Under the pieces are notes generated by a model. The model made no database searches, was not told where the DNA came from, and worked only from the letters and a program-made list of their open reading frames with translations. A DNA stretch of 64,000 nucleotides from Actinomadura physcomitrii (lineage in GTDB: Bacteria; Actinomycetota; Actinomycetes; Streptosporangiales; Streptosporangiaceae): assembly GCF_008923205.2 (NCBI RefSeq), contig NZ_WBMS02000031.1:47404-111403 (forward strand). The letters run 5' to 3'. The position numbers and the translations under genes were made by a program. This document shows, one piece after another, positions 35,663-43,513 of the stretch (its first letter is position 1; each line of letters starts with the position of its first letter).

Positions 35663-36877
35663 ATGCGTGAGGTCGTGATCTGTGAACCGGTCCGCACCCC
35701 GATCGGCCGCTACGGTGGCGCTCTGAAGTCGCTCGGTGCCGCCGAACTGGGTGAGATCGCCCTGCGCGGCCTGCTGGAGCGGACGGGGCTCTCCCCGGAC
35801 GCCGTCGAGGACGTCATCGTCGGGAACTGCTACCCCAGCAGCGAGGCCCCCGCGATCGGCCGGGTCGTGGCGCTGAACGCGGGTCTGCCGGTGAGCGTGC
35901 CCGGCATGCAGGTCGACCGCCGCTGCGGCTCCGGGCTGCAGTCGGTGATCCAGGCCGGCATGCAGGTGAGCACCGGCGTCAACGAGCTCGTGGTCGCGGG
36001 CGGCGCGGAGAGCATGAGCAACGTGCCGTTCTACTCGGCCGAGATGCGCTGGGGCGTCAAGGGCGCAGGCGTGACCCTGCACGACGGCCTCGCTCGCGGA
36101 CGCGTCACCGCGGGCGGACGGGACTACCCGGTGCCCGGCGGCATGCTGGAGACGGCCGAGAACCTGCGCCGCGAGTACGGCATCTCCCGCGTCGAGCAGG
36201 ACGAGCTCGCCCTGACCTCGCACAAGCGGGCGGTCGCCGCACAGCGATCCGGCGTGTTCGCCGAGGAGATCGTCCCGGTCACGGTCCGGACCCGCAAGGG
36301 GGAGACGGTCGTCGACACCGACGAGCACCCTCGCGCCGACGCCTCTCTTGACACGCTGGGCGGGCTGAGGCCGGTGCTGCGCAAGCAGGATCCCGAGGCC
36401 ACGGTCACCGCGGGCAACGCCAGCGGGCAGAACGACGCGGCGGCGATGTGCGTCGTCACCCACCGCGAGCGGGCGGAGGCCCTGGGGCTGCGGCCCCTGG
36501 TGCGGCTGGTGTCGTGGGCGGTCGCCGGCGTGCCGCCCGCGACGATGGGCATCGGCCCAGTGCCCGCCTCGCAGGCCGCGCTGGACCGCGCCGGGCTCAA
36601 GATCTCCGACATCGACCTGATCGAGCTCAACGAGGCCTTCGCCGCCCAGGTGCTTGCCTGCACCCGGGAATGGCACTTCGGTTCGGCCGACTTCGAACGC
36701 CTCAACGTGCACGGCTCGGGGATCTCCCTCGGCCACCCCGTCGGCGCGACCGGCACGCGGATCCTCGCGACGCTCTCCCGGGAGATGCACCGCCGGCAGT
36801 CCCGCTACGGTCTGGAGACGATGTGCATCGGCGGCGGCCAGGGCCTCGCCGCGATCTTCGAGCGGGTCGCCGAATGA
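35663..36877 (+). CDS. Acetyl-CoA acetyltransferase (thiolase)
   Basis: This 404-residue degradative thiolase has C88 (DRRCGSGLQ), H358 (LGHPVGATG) and C388 (TMCIGGGQG). The CGSGLQ loop separates it from the two CGSSQQ thiolases at 1930 and 55460, so the window contains at least two thiolase subfamilies. It overlaps the following acyl-CoA dehydrogenase by ATGA. It would release acetyl-CoA in each round of the LysR-linked beta-oxidation set. Confidence 0.94.
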   Translation: MREVVICEPVRTPIGRYGGALKSLGAAELGEIALRGLLERTGLSPDAVEDVIVGNCYPSSEAPAIGRVVALNAGLPVSVPGMQVDRRCGSGLQSVIQAGMQVSTGVNELVVAGGAESMSNVPFYSAEMRWGVKGAGVTLHDGLARGRVTAGGRDYPVPGGMLETAENLRREYGISRVEQDELALTSHKRAVAAQRSGVFAEEIVPVTVRTRKGETVVDTDEHPRADASLDTLGGLRPVLRKQDPEATVTAGNASGQNDAAAMCVVTHRERAEALGLRPLVRLVSWAVAGVPPATMGIGPVPASQAALDRAGLKISDIDLIELNEAFAAQVLACTREWHFGSADFERLNVHGSGISLGHPVGATGTRILATLSREMHRRQSRYGLETMCIGGGQGLAAIFERVAE

Positions 36878-38070
36878 CCCGCCTCGCCCAGACCGCCGGG
36901 CTCACCGAGGTCCAGCAGGACATCCTGGCGGCGGTCCGCGACTTCGTGGACAAGGAGATCATTCCGAACGCGCAGGCGCTCGAGCACGCCGACGAGTACC
37001 CGGCCGACATCGTCGCCGGCATGAAGGAGATGGGCCTGTTCGGCCTGACCATCCCGGAGGAGTACGGCGGGCTGGGCGAGTCGCTGCTGACCTACGCGCT
37101 GGTGGTCGAGCAGATCGCCCGCGGCTGGATGAGCGTCTCCGGAGTGATCAACACCCACTTCATCGTCGCGCACATGATCAGGCAGCACGGCACGCCCGAG
37201 CAGAAGCGCACGTACCTGCCGCGGATGGCCACCGGCGAGGTCCGCGGCTCGTTCTCGATGTCCGAGCCCGACCTCGGCTCCGACGTCGCGGCGATCAAGA
37301 CCCGCGCGCGCCGGGACGGCGACGCCTACGTGGTCGACGGCGCGAAGATGTGGCTGACCAACGGCGGCAGCTCCAACCTGATCGCCCTGCTGGCCCGCAC
37401 CGACGAGGGCGCCGCCAAGGCGCACCAGAACCTGACCGCGTTCCTGGTCGAGAAGCCGGAGGGGTTCGGCGAGGTGCTCCCGGGCCTGACCATCCCCGGC
37501 AAGATCGACAAGATGGGCTACAAGGGCGTCGACACCACCGAGGCGATCTTCGACGGGTTCCGCGTCGACGCCGGCCAGGTCCTCGGCGACGCGCCCGGCC
37601 GGGGCTTCGCGTTCATGATGGACGGCGTCGAGGTCGGCCGCGTCAACGTCGCCGCCCGCGCCTGCGGCATCGCCATCCGCTCCTTCGAGCTCGCCGCCGC
37701 CTACGCCCAGCAGCGCAGAACGTTCGGCAAGCCGCTCGCCGAACACCAGGCCATCGCCTTCAAGCTGGCGGAGATGGCCACCAAGGTCGAGGCGGCCCAC
37801 CTGATGATGGTCAACGCCGCACGGCTGAAGGACTCCGGCGAGCGCAACGACGTCGAGGCGGGCATGGCCAAGCTGCTCGCCAGCGAGTACTGCGCCGAGG
37901 TCACCCAGGAGGCGTTCCGCATCCACGGCGGCTACGGCTACTCCAAGGAGTACGAGATCGAGAGGCTGATGCGCGAGGCGCCCTTCCTGCTCATCGGCGA
38001 GGGCACCAGCGAGATCCAGAAGATGATCATCAGCCGCGGCCTGCTGAACGAGTACCGGCCGCCCGCCTGA
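36874..38070 (+). CDS. Acyl-CoA dehydrogenase
   Basis: This 398-residue protein is the second acyl-CoA dehydrogenase of the operon. The substrate-loop motif FSMSEPDLGSDVAA is near residue 130 and the base is E376 (IGEGTSEIQK). It starts with the ATG overlapping the thiolase stop. The terminal RGLLNEYRPPA is typical of short- or branched-chain enzymes, but chain length cannot be assigned safely. A terminator follows. Two dehydrogenases in one operon fit either two substrate classes or a heteromeric enzyme. Confidence 0.94.
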   Translation: MTRLAQTAGLTEVQQDILAAVRDFVDKEIIPNAQALEHADEYPADIVAGMKEMGLFGLTIPEEYGGLGESLLTYALVVEQIARGWMSVSGVINTHFIVAHMIRQHGTPEQKRTYLPRMATGEVRGSFSMSEPDLGSDVAAIKTRARRDGDAYVVDGAKMWLTNGGSSNLIALLARTDEGAAKAHQNLTAFLVEKPEGFGEVLPGLTIPGKIDKMGYKGVDTTEAIFDGFRVDAGQVLGDAPGRGFAFMMDGVEVGRVNVAARACGIAIRSFELAAAYAQQRRTFGKPLAEHQAIAFKLAEMATKVEAAHLMMVNAARLKDSGERNDVEAGMAKLLASEYCAEVTQEAFRIHGGYGYSKEYEIERLMREAPFLLIGEGTSEIQKMIISRGLLNEYRPPA

Positions 38071-38084
38071 GCCCCCGCCGGACG

Positions 38085-38119
38085 CGGAGCCGCCCCGCCC
38101 CGGACAGGGGGCGGCTCCG
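38085..38119. terminator. Terminator hairpin between convergent genes
   Basis: An exact 12-bp inverted repeat (CGGAGCCGCCCC, 11-base loop, complement) lies between the acyl-CoA dehydrogenase and the minus-strand SDR. Confidence 0.65.
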
Positions 38120-38127
38120 CCCCGGCG

Positions 38128-38940
38128 TCAGATCTTCGTGGCGCCCATGTCCAGGGTGAGCTGCGTGCCGGTGACGGTCCGGGACAGGTCGGACGCGAGC
38201 CACAGCACACCGTCGGAGATGTCGTCCGGCTCGGCGAGGGGGATCGCGGGGAGGGCGGCGGCGAACGACGCCGTGTACGACGGGTGGTCGCCGAGGACCT
38301 TCTCGACGTTCGCGTCCTCGCCCATGGGGGTCCGCACCCCCCACGGGTGCACGGAGTTGACGCGGATCCCGTACTCGCCCAGCTCGATGGCCGCGGCCTT
38401 CGTCAGCCCGACGACGCCGTGCTTGGCGGCGCTGTAGTGGCCCTGCCCGGGAAGGGACTTGATCCCCGCGACCGAGCTCACCGTGATGATCGACCCTCCG
38501 TTACCCGCCTGGATCATGAAGGGCACCGCGGCTCTGAGCGTCCGCCACACCCCGGTCAGGTTGATGTCGATGAGCGTCTGCCACTGCTCCTCTCCCATCT
38601 CCCAGAACCGTCCCCAGTTGCAGATGCCCGCGTTGGCGACGACGACGTCGAGACGGCCTCCCAGTTGTTCGACGCCCTCCCTGAGGACCGCGTCGAGCGC
38701 CGCGGAGTCCCGCACGTCGGCCTGGCGGACGACCACCGGCCGTCCCTCCGCCTTTACGAGCCGGGCCGTCTCCTCCAGGTCCGCCGCTGAGGACGCGGGA
38801 TAGCCGTTGTCCTGCGATGTGGGCGCGCATACGTCCACCGCGATGACCGCCGCGCCCTCGCGAGCCAGGCGGACGGCATGACTGCGCCCCTGTCCCCGGG
38901 CCGCTCCGGTGATGAACGCGACTCTGCCTTCGAGCAGCAT
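38128..38940 (-). CDS. Mycofactocin-type SDR oxidoreductase
   Basis: This 270-residue SDR has the glycine motif TGAARGQG (11-18) and catalytic S155/S156, Y169 and K173. After the second strand it has the long insertion seen in mycofactocin-coupled nicotinoproteins (VDVCAPTSQDNGYPASSAADLEET, then ADVRD), which buries a non-exchangeable NAD. Such enzymes oxidise alcohols with mycofactocin as electron acceptor. No mycofactocin biosynthesis gene (mftA-F) is in the window. It may act on a hydroxylated pathway intermediate. The start is an ATG with GGGAGGACC just upstream. Confidence 0.82.
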   Translation of the reverse strand: MLLEGRVAFITGAARGQGRSHAVRLAREGAAVIAVDVCAPTSQDNGYPASSAADLEETARLVKAEGRPVVVRQADVRDSAALDAVLREGVEQLGGRLDVVVANAGICNWGRFWEMGEEQWQTLIDINLTGVWRTLRAAVPFMIQAGNGGSIITVSSVAGIKSLPGQGHYSAAKHGVVGLTKAAAIELGEYGIRVNSVHPWGVRTPMGEDANVEKVLGDHPSYTASFAAALPAIPLAEPDDISDGVLWLASDLSRTVTGTQLTLDMGATKI

Positions 38941-39098
38941 GGTCCTCCCGTCCGTCCGCGCCAGACCTGTTCGGGCTGACCGGACTCTTGGTCGAGAACC
39001 GCTAGTATAGATGTAATATTGAACTGTTTATTCGCGTCAGGTCTACGGGCAGGGGCGCCATGGCCAGCGCACTCGTCCCGTACGGAGGTCGACCACCG

Positions 39099-39801
39099 AT
39101 GAGCGAGCACAGCGCATCCGACGAGGCGGCCCATCGGCAGGTGTTTTCGAGAGGAGCCGCGATCGTCCCGATCAAGGCACCAAGAGGTGACGGAGACGAG
39201 GGCATCACCTGGACACCGGACGGGGCGCGGTTCGCCGGCCTCGCCCCGCACCTCGCCGCAATGCTCGCGGCGACGGTCGACCGCACACCGCACGCCGAAG
39301 CCATTGTGGATCTCGGGACGGGGCGGCGGCTGGACTACGCGGGCCTCTGGGAGGAGTCGCGCGCCGTCGGGCCGGCCCGACGCGACGGCCCGGACCCTCC
39401 GTGACGGCTGGCTGCACACCGGAGACCTGGTAGGCGTCGACGCCCGCGGCCGGGTGAGGATTCTCGACCGCCGCACCGACCTCATCAAACCGCGGCGGCG
39501 AGAACGTCTACAGCGTCGAGGTCGAAAGGGTGCTCGCCGCCCACCCGCGGTGGAGGAGGTCGCGGTCGTCGGCGTGCCGGACGCGATGATGGGGCAGAAG
39601 GTCGGCGCGGTCGTCGTGCTCCGTCCCGGCGAGGCGGTGCGGCCCGGCGAGATCATCGGGCCGGCCGGGGAGCGGCTGGCCGACTTCAAAATCCCGCAGT
39701 ACGTCGTGCTGCAGCGAGAGCCCCTTCCGCGCAATGCCGCGGGCAAGGTCGACAAGGCCCTACTGCGCGCCCGGTCCGACTGGGGGCCCGTTCTCCGCTG
39801 A
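39099..39801 (+). pseudogene. AMP-dependent ligase with large internal deletion and frameshifts
   Basis: The first ~95 codons are the N-terminal part of an ANL ligase (up to GTGRRLDYAGLWEESRA). The frame then jumps straight to the C-terminal hinge region (GWLHTGDLVGVDARGRVRILDRRTDLIK), so the central ~300 residues with the P-loop are gone. A second frame change is needed for GGENVYSVEVERVLAAHP before returning to EEVAVVGVPDAMMGQ and the final PRNAAGKVDKALL with the catalytic lysine. The gene cannot make an active enzyme. It is followed by an intact MaoC gene that it may once have been co-transcribed with. Confidence 0.8.
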
Positions 39802-39856
39802 CCGCCGACGACCGAAGTCCCACCCCGACATGCACCACCGACCGAACGGAGTGATC

Positions 39857-40309
39857 ATGCGCGTATTCAGGAGCATCGAGGACCTTCGCGCCGCCGAGGG
39901 CGACGTCCTCGGCACCAGCGACTGGCTGGCGATCGACCAGAAGCGGATCGACGGGTTCGCCGACGCGACCGGCGATCACCAGTGGATCCATGTCGATCCG
40001 GAGCGCGCCGCCTCCGGCCCGTTCGGCGGCACGATCGCCCACGGCTACCTCACGCTCTCCCTGCTACCGTACTTCGCGTCGCAGAACTACCGCATCGAGG
40101 GTGCGCGCATGTCGGTCAACTACGGCCTGAACAAGGTGCGGTTCGTCAGCCCCGTCCGCGTCGGCTCGCGCCTGCGCGGGACCACCGAGCTGCTCGAGGT
40201 CGCCGACCTGGACACGGGCGCCCAGCTGCGGTTCCGGACCACCATCGAACTGGAAGGCTCCGAGAAGCCCGCCTGCGTGGCGGAGACGCTGAGCCGCCAG
40301 TACTTCTGA
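39857..40309 (+). CDS. MaoC/NodN-like hot-dog hydratase
   Basis: This 150-residue single hot-dog domain of the (R)-specific enoyl-CoA hydratase family has the catalytic Asp/His segment ADATGDHQWIHVDPERA (about 36-52) followed by GTIAHGYLTLSLLP. It would hydrate a trans-2-enoyl-CoA. NodN-like members are also found with polyketide or fatty acid genes. The start is an ATG behind GAACGGAG. It may supply the hydratase step missing from the operon at 33649-38070. Confidence 0.88.
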   Translation: MRVFRSIEDLRAAEGDVLGTSDWLAIDQKRIDGFADATGDHQWIHVDPERAASGPFGGTIAHGYLTLSLLPYFASQNYRIEGARMSVNYGLNKVRFVSPVRVGSRLRGTTELLEVADLDTGAQLRFRTTIELEGSEKPACVAETLSRQYF

Positions 40310-40350
40310 GCGGTCGCCGGCGGCGCGCCCCGCGCGATGGTGACCTCCTA

Positions 40351-40370
40351 AAAAGATAACCTATTTAATT
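40351..40370 (+). promoter_or_regulatory. A+T-rich control site upstream of GntR gene
   Basis: AAAAGATAACCTATTTAATT stands in GC-rich DNA 20-40 bases before the GntR ATG. It resembles the GTTATCTCATTTAATTGA patch in front of the transporter operon (27863-27880). It is probably the -10 region and/or an autoregulatory site. Confidence 0.4.
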
Positions 40371-40389
40371 CTTCTGATATCATCGGCTC

Positions 40390-41229
40390 ATGGCAGCCGA
40401 AGCTGGGGCGTCCCCCGCGAAGCCCGACGGGGAGCAGACGATCGCGGCCGGATCCGGGACGGGGCCGGCGGGCTCCGCGCGACTCGGCCAGCGTGTCCGC
40501 GTGCCCAAGATGGCCGAACTCGTGGCGGCCCAGCTCCGTCGCAAGATCGTCCGTGGTGAGCTGGCGGGGGGCGAGGCGCTCCCCGCCGAGACCACCCTGA
40601 TGGAGGAGTTCTCGGTCTCCCGGCCGACACTGCGCGAGGCCTTCCGGGTGCTGGAGTCCGAGGCGCTGATCAGCATCCGGCGCGGCGCCCGAGGGGGCGC
40701 CCGGGTCCAGGTGCCGCGCGGAGAGGTGGCGGCCCGGTACGCGGGCCTGGTCCTGGAGCACCGCGGTACGACGCTCCAGGACCTGTACGAAGCGCGCCAC
40801 CTGATCGAGGCCCCGTGCGCCGGGCTCCTCGCCCGGTGCGCGACCGACGACGACATCGCCCGGCTGAACGAGGCCGTCCGCGATGCGGAGCGCCTCATCG
40901 ACGACCCGCCGGCCTTCATCCGCGCCCACATGCAGTTCCACGCCCTGGTGGTCGATCTCTCCGGCAACGAGACCATGCGGGTGCTCAACGGGATGGTGCG
41001 GCACATCATCGATCAGGCGAACTGGTCGCACGTGGATCTCGACGCCGGGAGCCCGGAGAACCTCGTCGCCAACCGGAAGGGCTTCCGCGCGCACGTGCGG
41101 CTGGTGGAGCTCGTCTCGGCGCGGCAGCCGGAGGACGCCGAGGAACTGTGGCGCTTCCACCTCCAGGAGGCGGGGAAGTACCTGCTCAACAACAAGTCGA
41201 TGACCACGGTCCTCGACCTGCTGGGCTGA
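40390..41229 (+). CDS. GntR/FadR-type regulator (FCD domain)
   Basis: This is a 279-residue regulator. After a low-complexity leader of about 30 residues there is a winged HTH (VPKMAELVAAQLRRKIVRGELAGGEALPAETTLMEEFSVSRPTLREAFRVLE, about 38-90). An all-helical FCD effector domain with conserved D and H metal/ligand positions follows (ARHLIEAPCAGL, FHALVVDLSGN). It may sense a CoA ester or carboxylate. It is well placed to regulate itself, the MaoC unit or the divergent/convergent neighbours. The target is not known. Confidence 0.88.
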   Translation: MAAEAGASPAKPDGEQTIAAGSGTGPAGSARLGQRVRVPKMAELVAAQLRRKIVRGELAGGEALPAETTLMEEFSVSRPTLREAFRVLESEALISIRRGARGGARVQVPRGEVAARYAGLVLEHRGTTLQDLYEARHLIEAPCAGLLARCATDDDIARLNEAVRDAERLIDDPPAFIRAHMQFHALVVDLSGNETMRVLNGMVRHIIDQANWSHVDLDAGSPENLVANRKGFRAHVRLVELVSARQPEDAEELWRFHLQEAGKYLLNNKSMTTVLDLLG

Positions 41230-41253
41230 GCGACTCCGGCGACACCGGCGACA

Positions 41254-41293
41254 CCACGGCGCCCCGGGACCGGCCGGCCCCGGGGCGCCGTGG
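41254..41293. terminator. Terminator hairpin between convergent genes
   Basis: An exact 15-bp inverted repeat (CCACGGCGCCCCGGG, 10-base loop, complement) separates the GntR gene from the minus-strand DUF gene. Confidence 0.7.
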
Positions 41294-41331
41294 TCGTCAG
41301 CGTCCCCGCGTCCTCGGCGGAACGCCCGAGG

Positions 41332-42390
41332 TCATCGGTCGCTCCTACGGGAGTCGCCGTTCCCGGGGACGGTCTCGCCCCATGCCATCCAGGCGTCGAT
41401 GTCGCGCTTCTCGTCGCGGCGGCGGATGCGGCCCTCCTGCTGCGGGTTGGGGATCGGGCCGAGCTCCATACGGCCGCGTGGATCGGGTTCGCAGATCCAC
41501 GCCTCGCCGTCGAGGGTGTAGTCCAGACCGTCGTGCCAGTAGCCCTCGGAGTTCCTGCTGACGGTCGCGTCCATCCGCTTCGCGACCTGTACGCGGCCGT
41601 CGCTGCAGGCGACGACGCCTACATGGAAGTCGTCCTGCCCGAAGAGGAAGTGGCCGACCTCCGTCGTACCGTCGGCGTACCGGTTGGCCCACGAGTACCA
41701 CGTCGTGTAGCGGACGTCGTGGAGAGGGTCCTTGGAGACGTACAGCCGTGCTCTGGGATACATGTAGGCCTCCTCCCAGAACAGGAAGCCGCGCACGTCG
41801 CGGCCGAGGACGGTGCCGCTGACCTCCCAGGTCTGGGTGAGATAGAGGAGGGCCGCGTCCGCCCCGGGCAGGAACCACTGGAGAGCGGGGCAGGCCAGCG
41901 CGCCGTGGAGGGCGACGGTGCCCTCTTCGGCATAGGCCAGCCTCTCGGGGGAGAGGCTCAGGTCGAAGCTCCGGCCGGGAGCGCCGCCCGCCGACCGGAA
42001 ACGCACCCCGCCGGGCACGCAGTCGCGGAGGACCCGCCGGCTGTCCACCGCGTCCTTGGGTTCGCGCCGGATGCGCAGGGCGCCGGCTCCGTCATGGGTG
42101 GACATGATGATCAGCTTGCCGGAGAGCGCCTTCTTCGTATCCGCGCCCTCGGCGGCGGAGGAGTCCGGCGGCGGTACCCGGCGCATGAGCGAGACGATGT
42201 CGCCCGTCTCGACGTCGCGCACCGTTCCCCAGAGGTATCCGGCCTCGCGGACCAGGCCCAGGATCGCGCCGTCGGACGTCCATTGGCCGGGGTCGATCGT
42301 CCGGCCGGACGCCAGGGCCCGTCCGGCGAAGCCGCCGGCGGGGGTTCCGAGTTCCGCGAAGTGCCGCGGACCGGTGGTTTCGGAAGTCAT
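41332..42390 (-). CDS. Lipocalin-like uncharacterised protein (DUF7064/7065 type)
   Basis: This is a 352-residue cytosolic protein with no signal peptide or membrane segment. It is rich in beta-strand patterns: TWYSWANRYADGTTEVGHF, GRDVRGFLFWEEAYMYP and a conserved end (EPDPRGRMELGPIPNPQQEG). I recognise it as a member of uncharacterised actinobacterial AttH/CrtC-like double-lipocalin proteins. It is clearly paralogous to the protein at 59707. It follows an enoyl-CoA hydratase gene in the same direction (55-base gap) behind a good ribosome-binding site. A role in binding or hydrating a hydrophobic isoprenoid- or steroid-like substrate is plausible but unproven. Confidence 0.6.
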   Translation of the reverse strand: MTSETTGPRHFAELGTPAGGFAGRALASGRTIDPGQWTSDGAILGLVREAGYLWGTVRDVETGDIVSLMRRVPPPDSSAAEGADTKKALSGKLIIMSTHDGAGALRIRREPKDAVDSRRVLRDCVPGGVRFRSAGGAPGRSFDLSLSPERLAYAEEGTVALHGALACPALQWFLPGADAALLYLTQTWEVSGTVLGRDVRGFLFWEEAYMYPRARLYVSKDPLHDVRYTTWYSWANRYADGTTEVGHFLFGQDDFHVGVVACSDGRVQVAKRMDATVSRNSEGYWHDGLDYTLDGEAWICEPDPRGRMELGPIPNPQQEGRIRRRDEKRDIDAWMAWGETVPGNGDSRRSDR

Positions 42391-42445
42391 CGGCTCGTGC
42401 TCCTGTCCAACTGCCGGTCGGTTTCCTGTCCGTGCTGAGTGATCG

Positions 42446-43279
42446 TCACGGTCGCTTCATGCTTTCCAGACGGGTGCGGACCGCTTCGCGCTGGAGCGGG
42501 CTGCCCACGTTCCGCTCCATGAAGTCCCGCTCGGCCCGGAAGCCCGCCTTCATGGCCTCCGCGTCCCATGCGCGGTTGAGCAGGCTCTTCGCCGCACGGA
42601 CCGCGTCGGAATTGCGCCGGGCGATGGTGTTCGCCATCGCGAGCGCCTCGGCCCGCGGATCCGGGCAGACGCGCGTGGCCAGCCCGATGCGCACGGCCTC
42701 CTCGCCGGTGACCTTCCGGGCCGTGAGGGCCAGCTCCTTGGCGACGTCCAGCCCGACGAGACGGGGCAGGATCTGCGTCCCGCACATGTCCGGCGTCAGC
42801 CCCCAGTCCATCTCCAGGACGCCCAGGCGCGCGTCGGCGGAGACCAGGCGGATGTCGGCGCCGAGCGCGATCTGGAGCCCGCCTCCCAGCGCGAACCCGT
42901 GGACGGCGGCGATGACCGGTACCTCCAGGGCCTGCCACACCCAGACCGCCTTCTGCCCTCGCGGCAGGACGAGGCCCGGGACGCCGAAGTCGTCGCGGGG
43001 AGCGGCCGGGGTTTCCTGACCGTCGGCCTGCGCCACCGCCTCCGGCCGCCAGGGCTCGGCGTCGGCCTGGGCCCGGAAGGCGGTGAAGTCGAGTCCCGCG
43101 CAGAACGCGCGGCCCGCACCCGACAGCACGACCGCGCGGAGGCCGGGCTCGTCCAGCAGGCGCTCCCCGACGGCGATGAGCTGAGCGAACATCGCGTCGT
43201 TGAGGGCGTTGAGCTGGTCCGGCCGGTTCAGCCGGACGTCGGCGACGCCGTCCGACACCTCACAGAGCACACAGTCCAT
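42446..43279 (-). CDS. Enoyl-CoA hydratase/isomerase family protein
   Basis: This 277-residue crotonase-fold protein has the oxyanion-hole segments GAGRAFCAGLDF and HGFALGGGLQIALGADI, and a catalytic-region acid in VLEMDWGLTPDM. The start is placed at the ATG behind TTGGAGAG, seven codons inside the longest frame. An insertion of about 25 residues after the first motif (DAEPWRPEAVAQADG...) is unusual. It may be a hydratase, isomerase or ring-cleaving crotonase. It is the first gene of a two-gene minus-strand unit with the lipocalin-like protein, divergent from the conservon. Confidence 0.9.
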   Translation of the reverse strand: MDCVLCEVSDGVADVRLNRPDQLNALNDAMFAQLIAVGERLLDEPGLRAVVLSGAGRAFCAGLDFTAFRAQADAEPWRPEAVAQADGQETPAAPRDDFGVPGLVLPRGQKAVWVWQALEVPVIAAVHGFALGGGLQIALGADIRLVSADARLGVLEMDWGLTPDMCGTQILPRLVGLDVAKELALTARKVTGEEAVRIGLATRVCPDPRAEALAMANTIARRNSDAVRAAKSLLNRAWDAEAMKAGFRAERDFMERNVGSPLQREAVRTRLESMKRP

Positions 43280-43441
43280 GACTCTCCAATAGATAGACAT
43301 TTAAGCTTATTCAGCTCAACTAACGGTGTCGACAGAGCTCCTGACATTTTCTGATTGCTGCTGGTCACAGCTCTCATGGCGCGGCGGTGGCGTACGGTGC
43401 CGGGTCTGAGGTGGTCGCCGCAGCGCGGAACCTTAGCTGCA

Positions 43442-43457
43442 TAGCTAGATCTAACTA
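43442..43457. promoter_or_regulatory. Near-perfect palindrome upstream of conservon
   Basis: TAGCTAGATCTAACTA is a palindrome with one mismatched pair, in a 70-base A+T-rich patch (43436-43490) between the enoyl-CoA hydratase and cvnA genes. It probably includes the promoter and an operator of one or both divergent units. Confidence 0.45.
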
Positions 43458-43513
43458 GATAAAATAAGTAAGATCTATGATCTATGTCACGGCAGTCCGT
43501 CGAGGGTGAGTGC

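Noticed and set aside
43484..43513. Earlier cvnA start at 43484
   Set aside because: No ribosome-binding site precedes it, while the ATG at 43514 has GAGGGTGAG at the right distance and gives the usual length.
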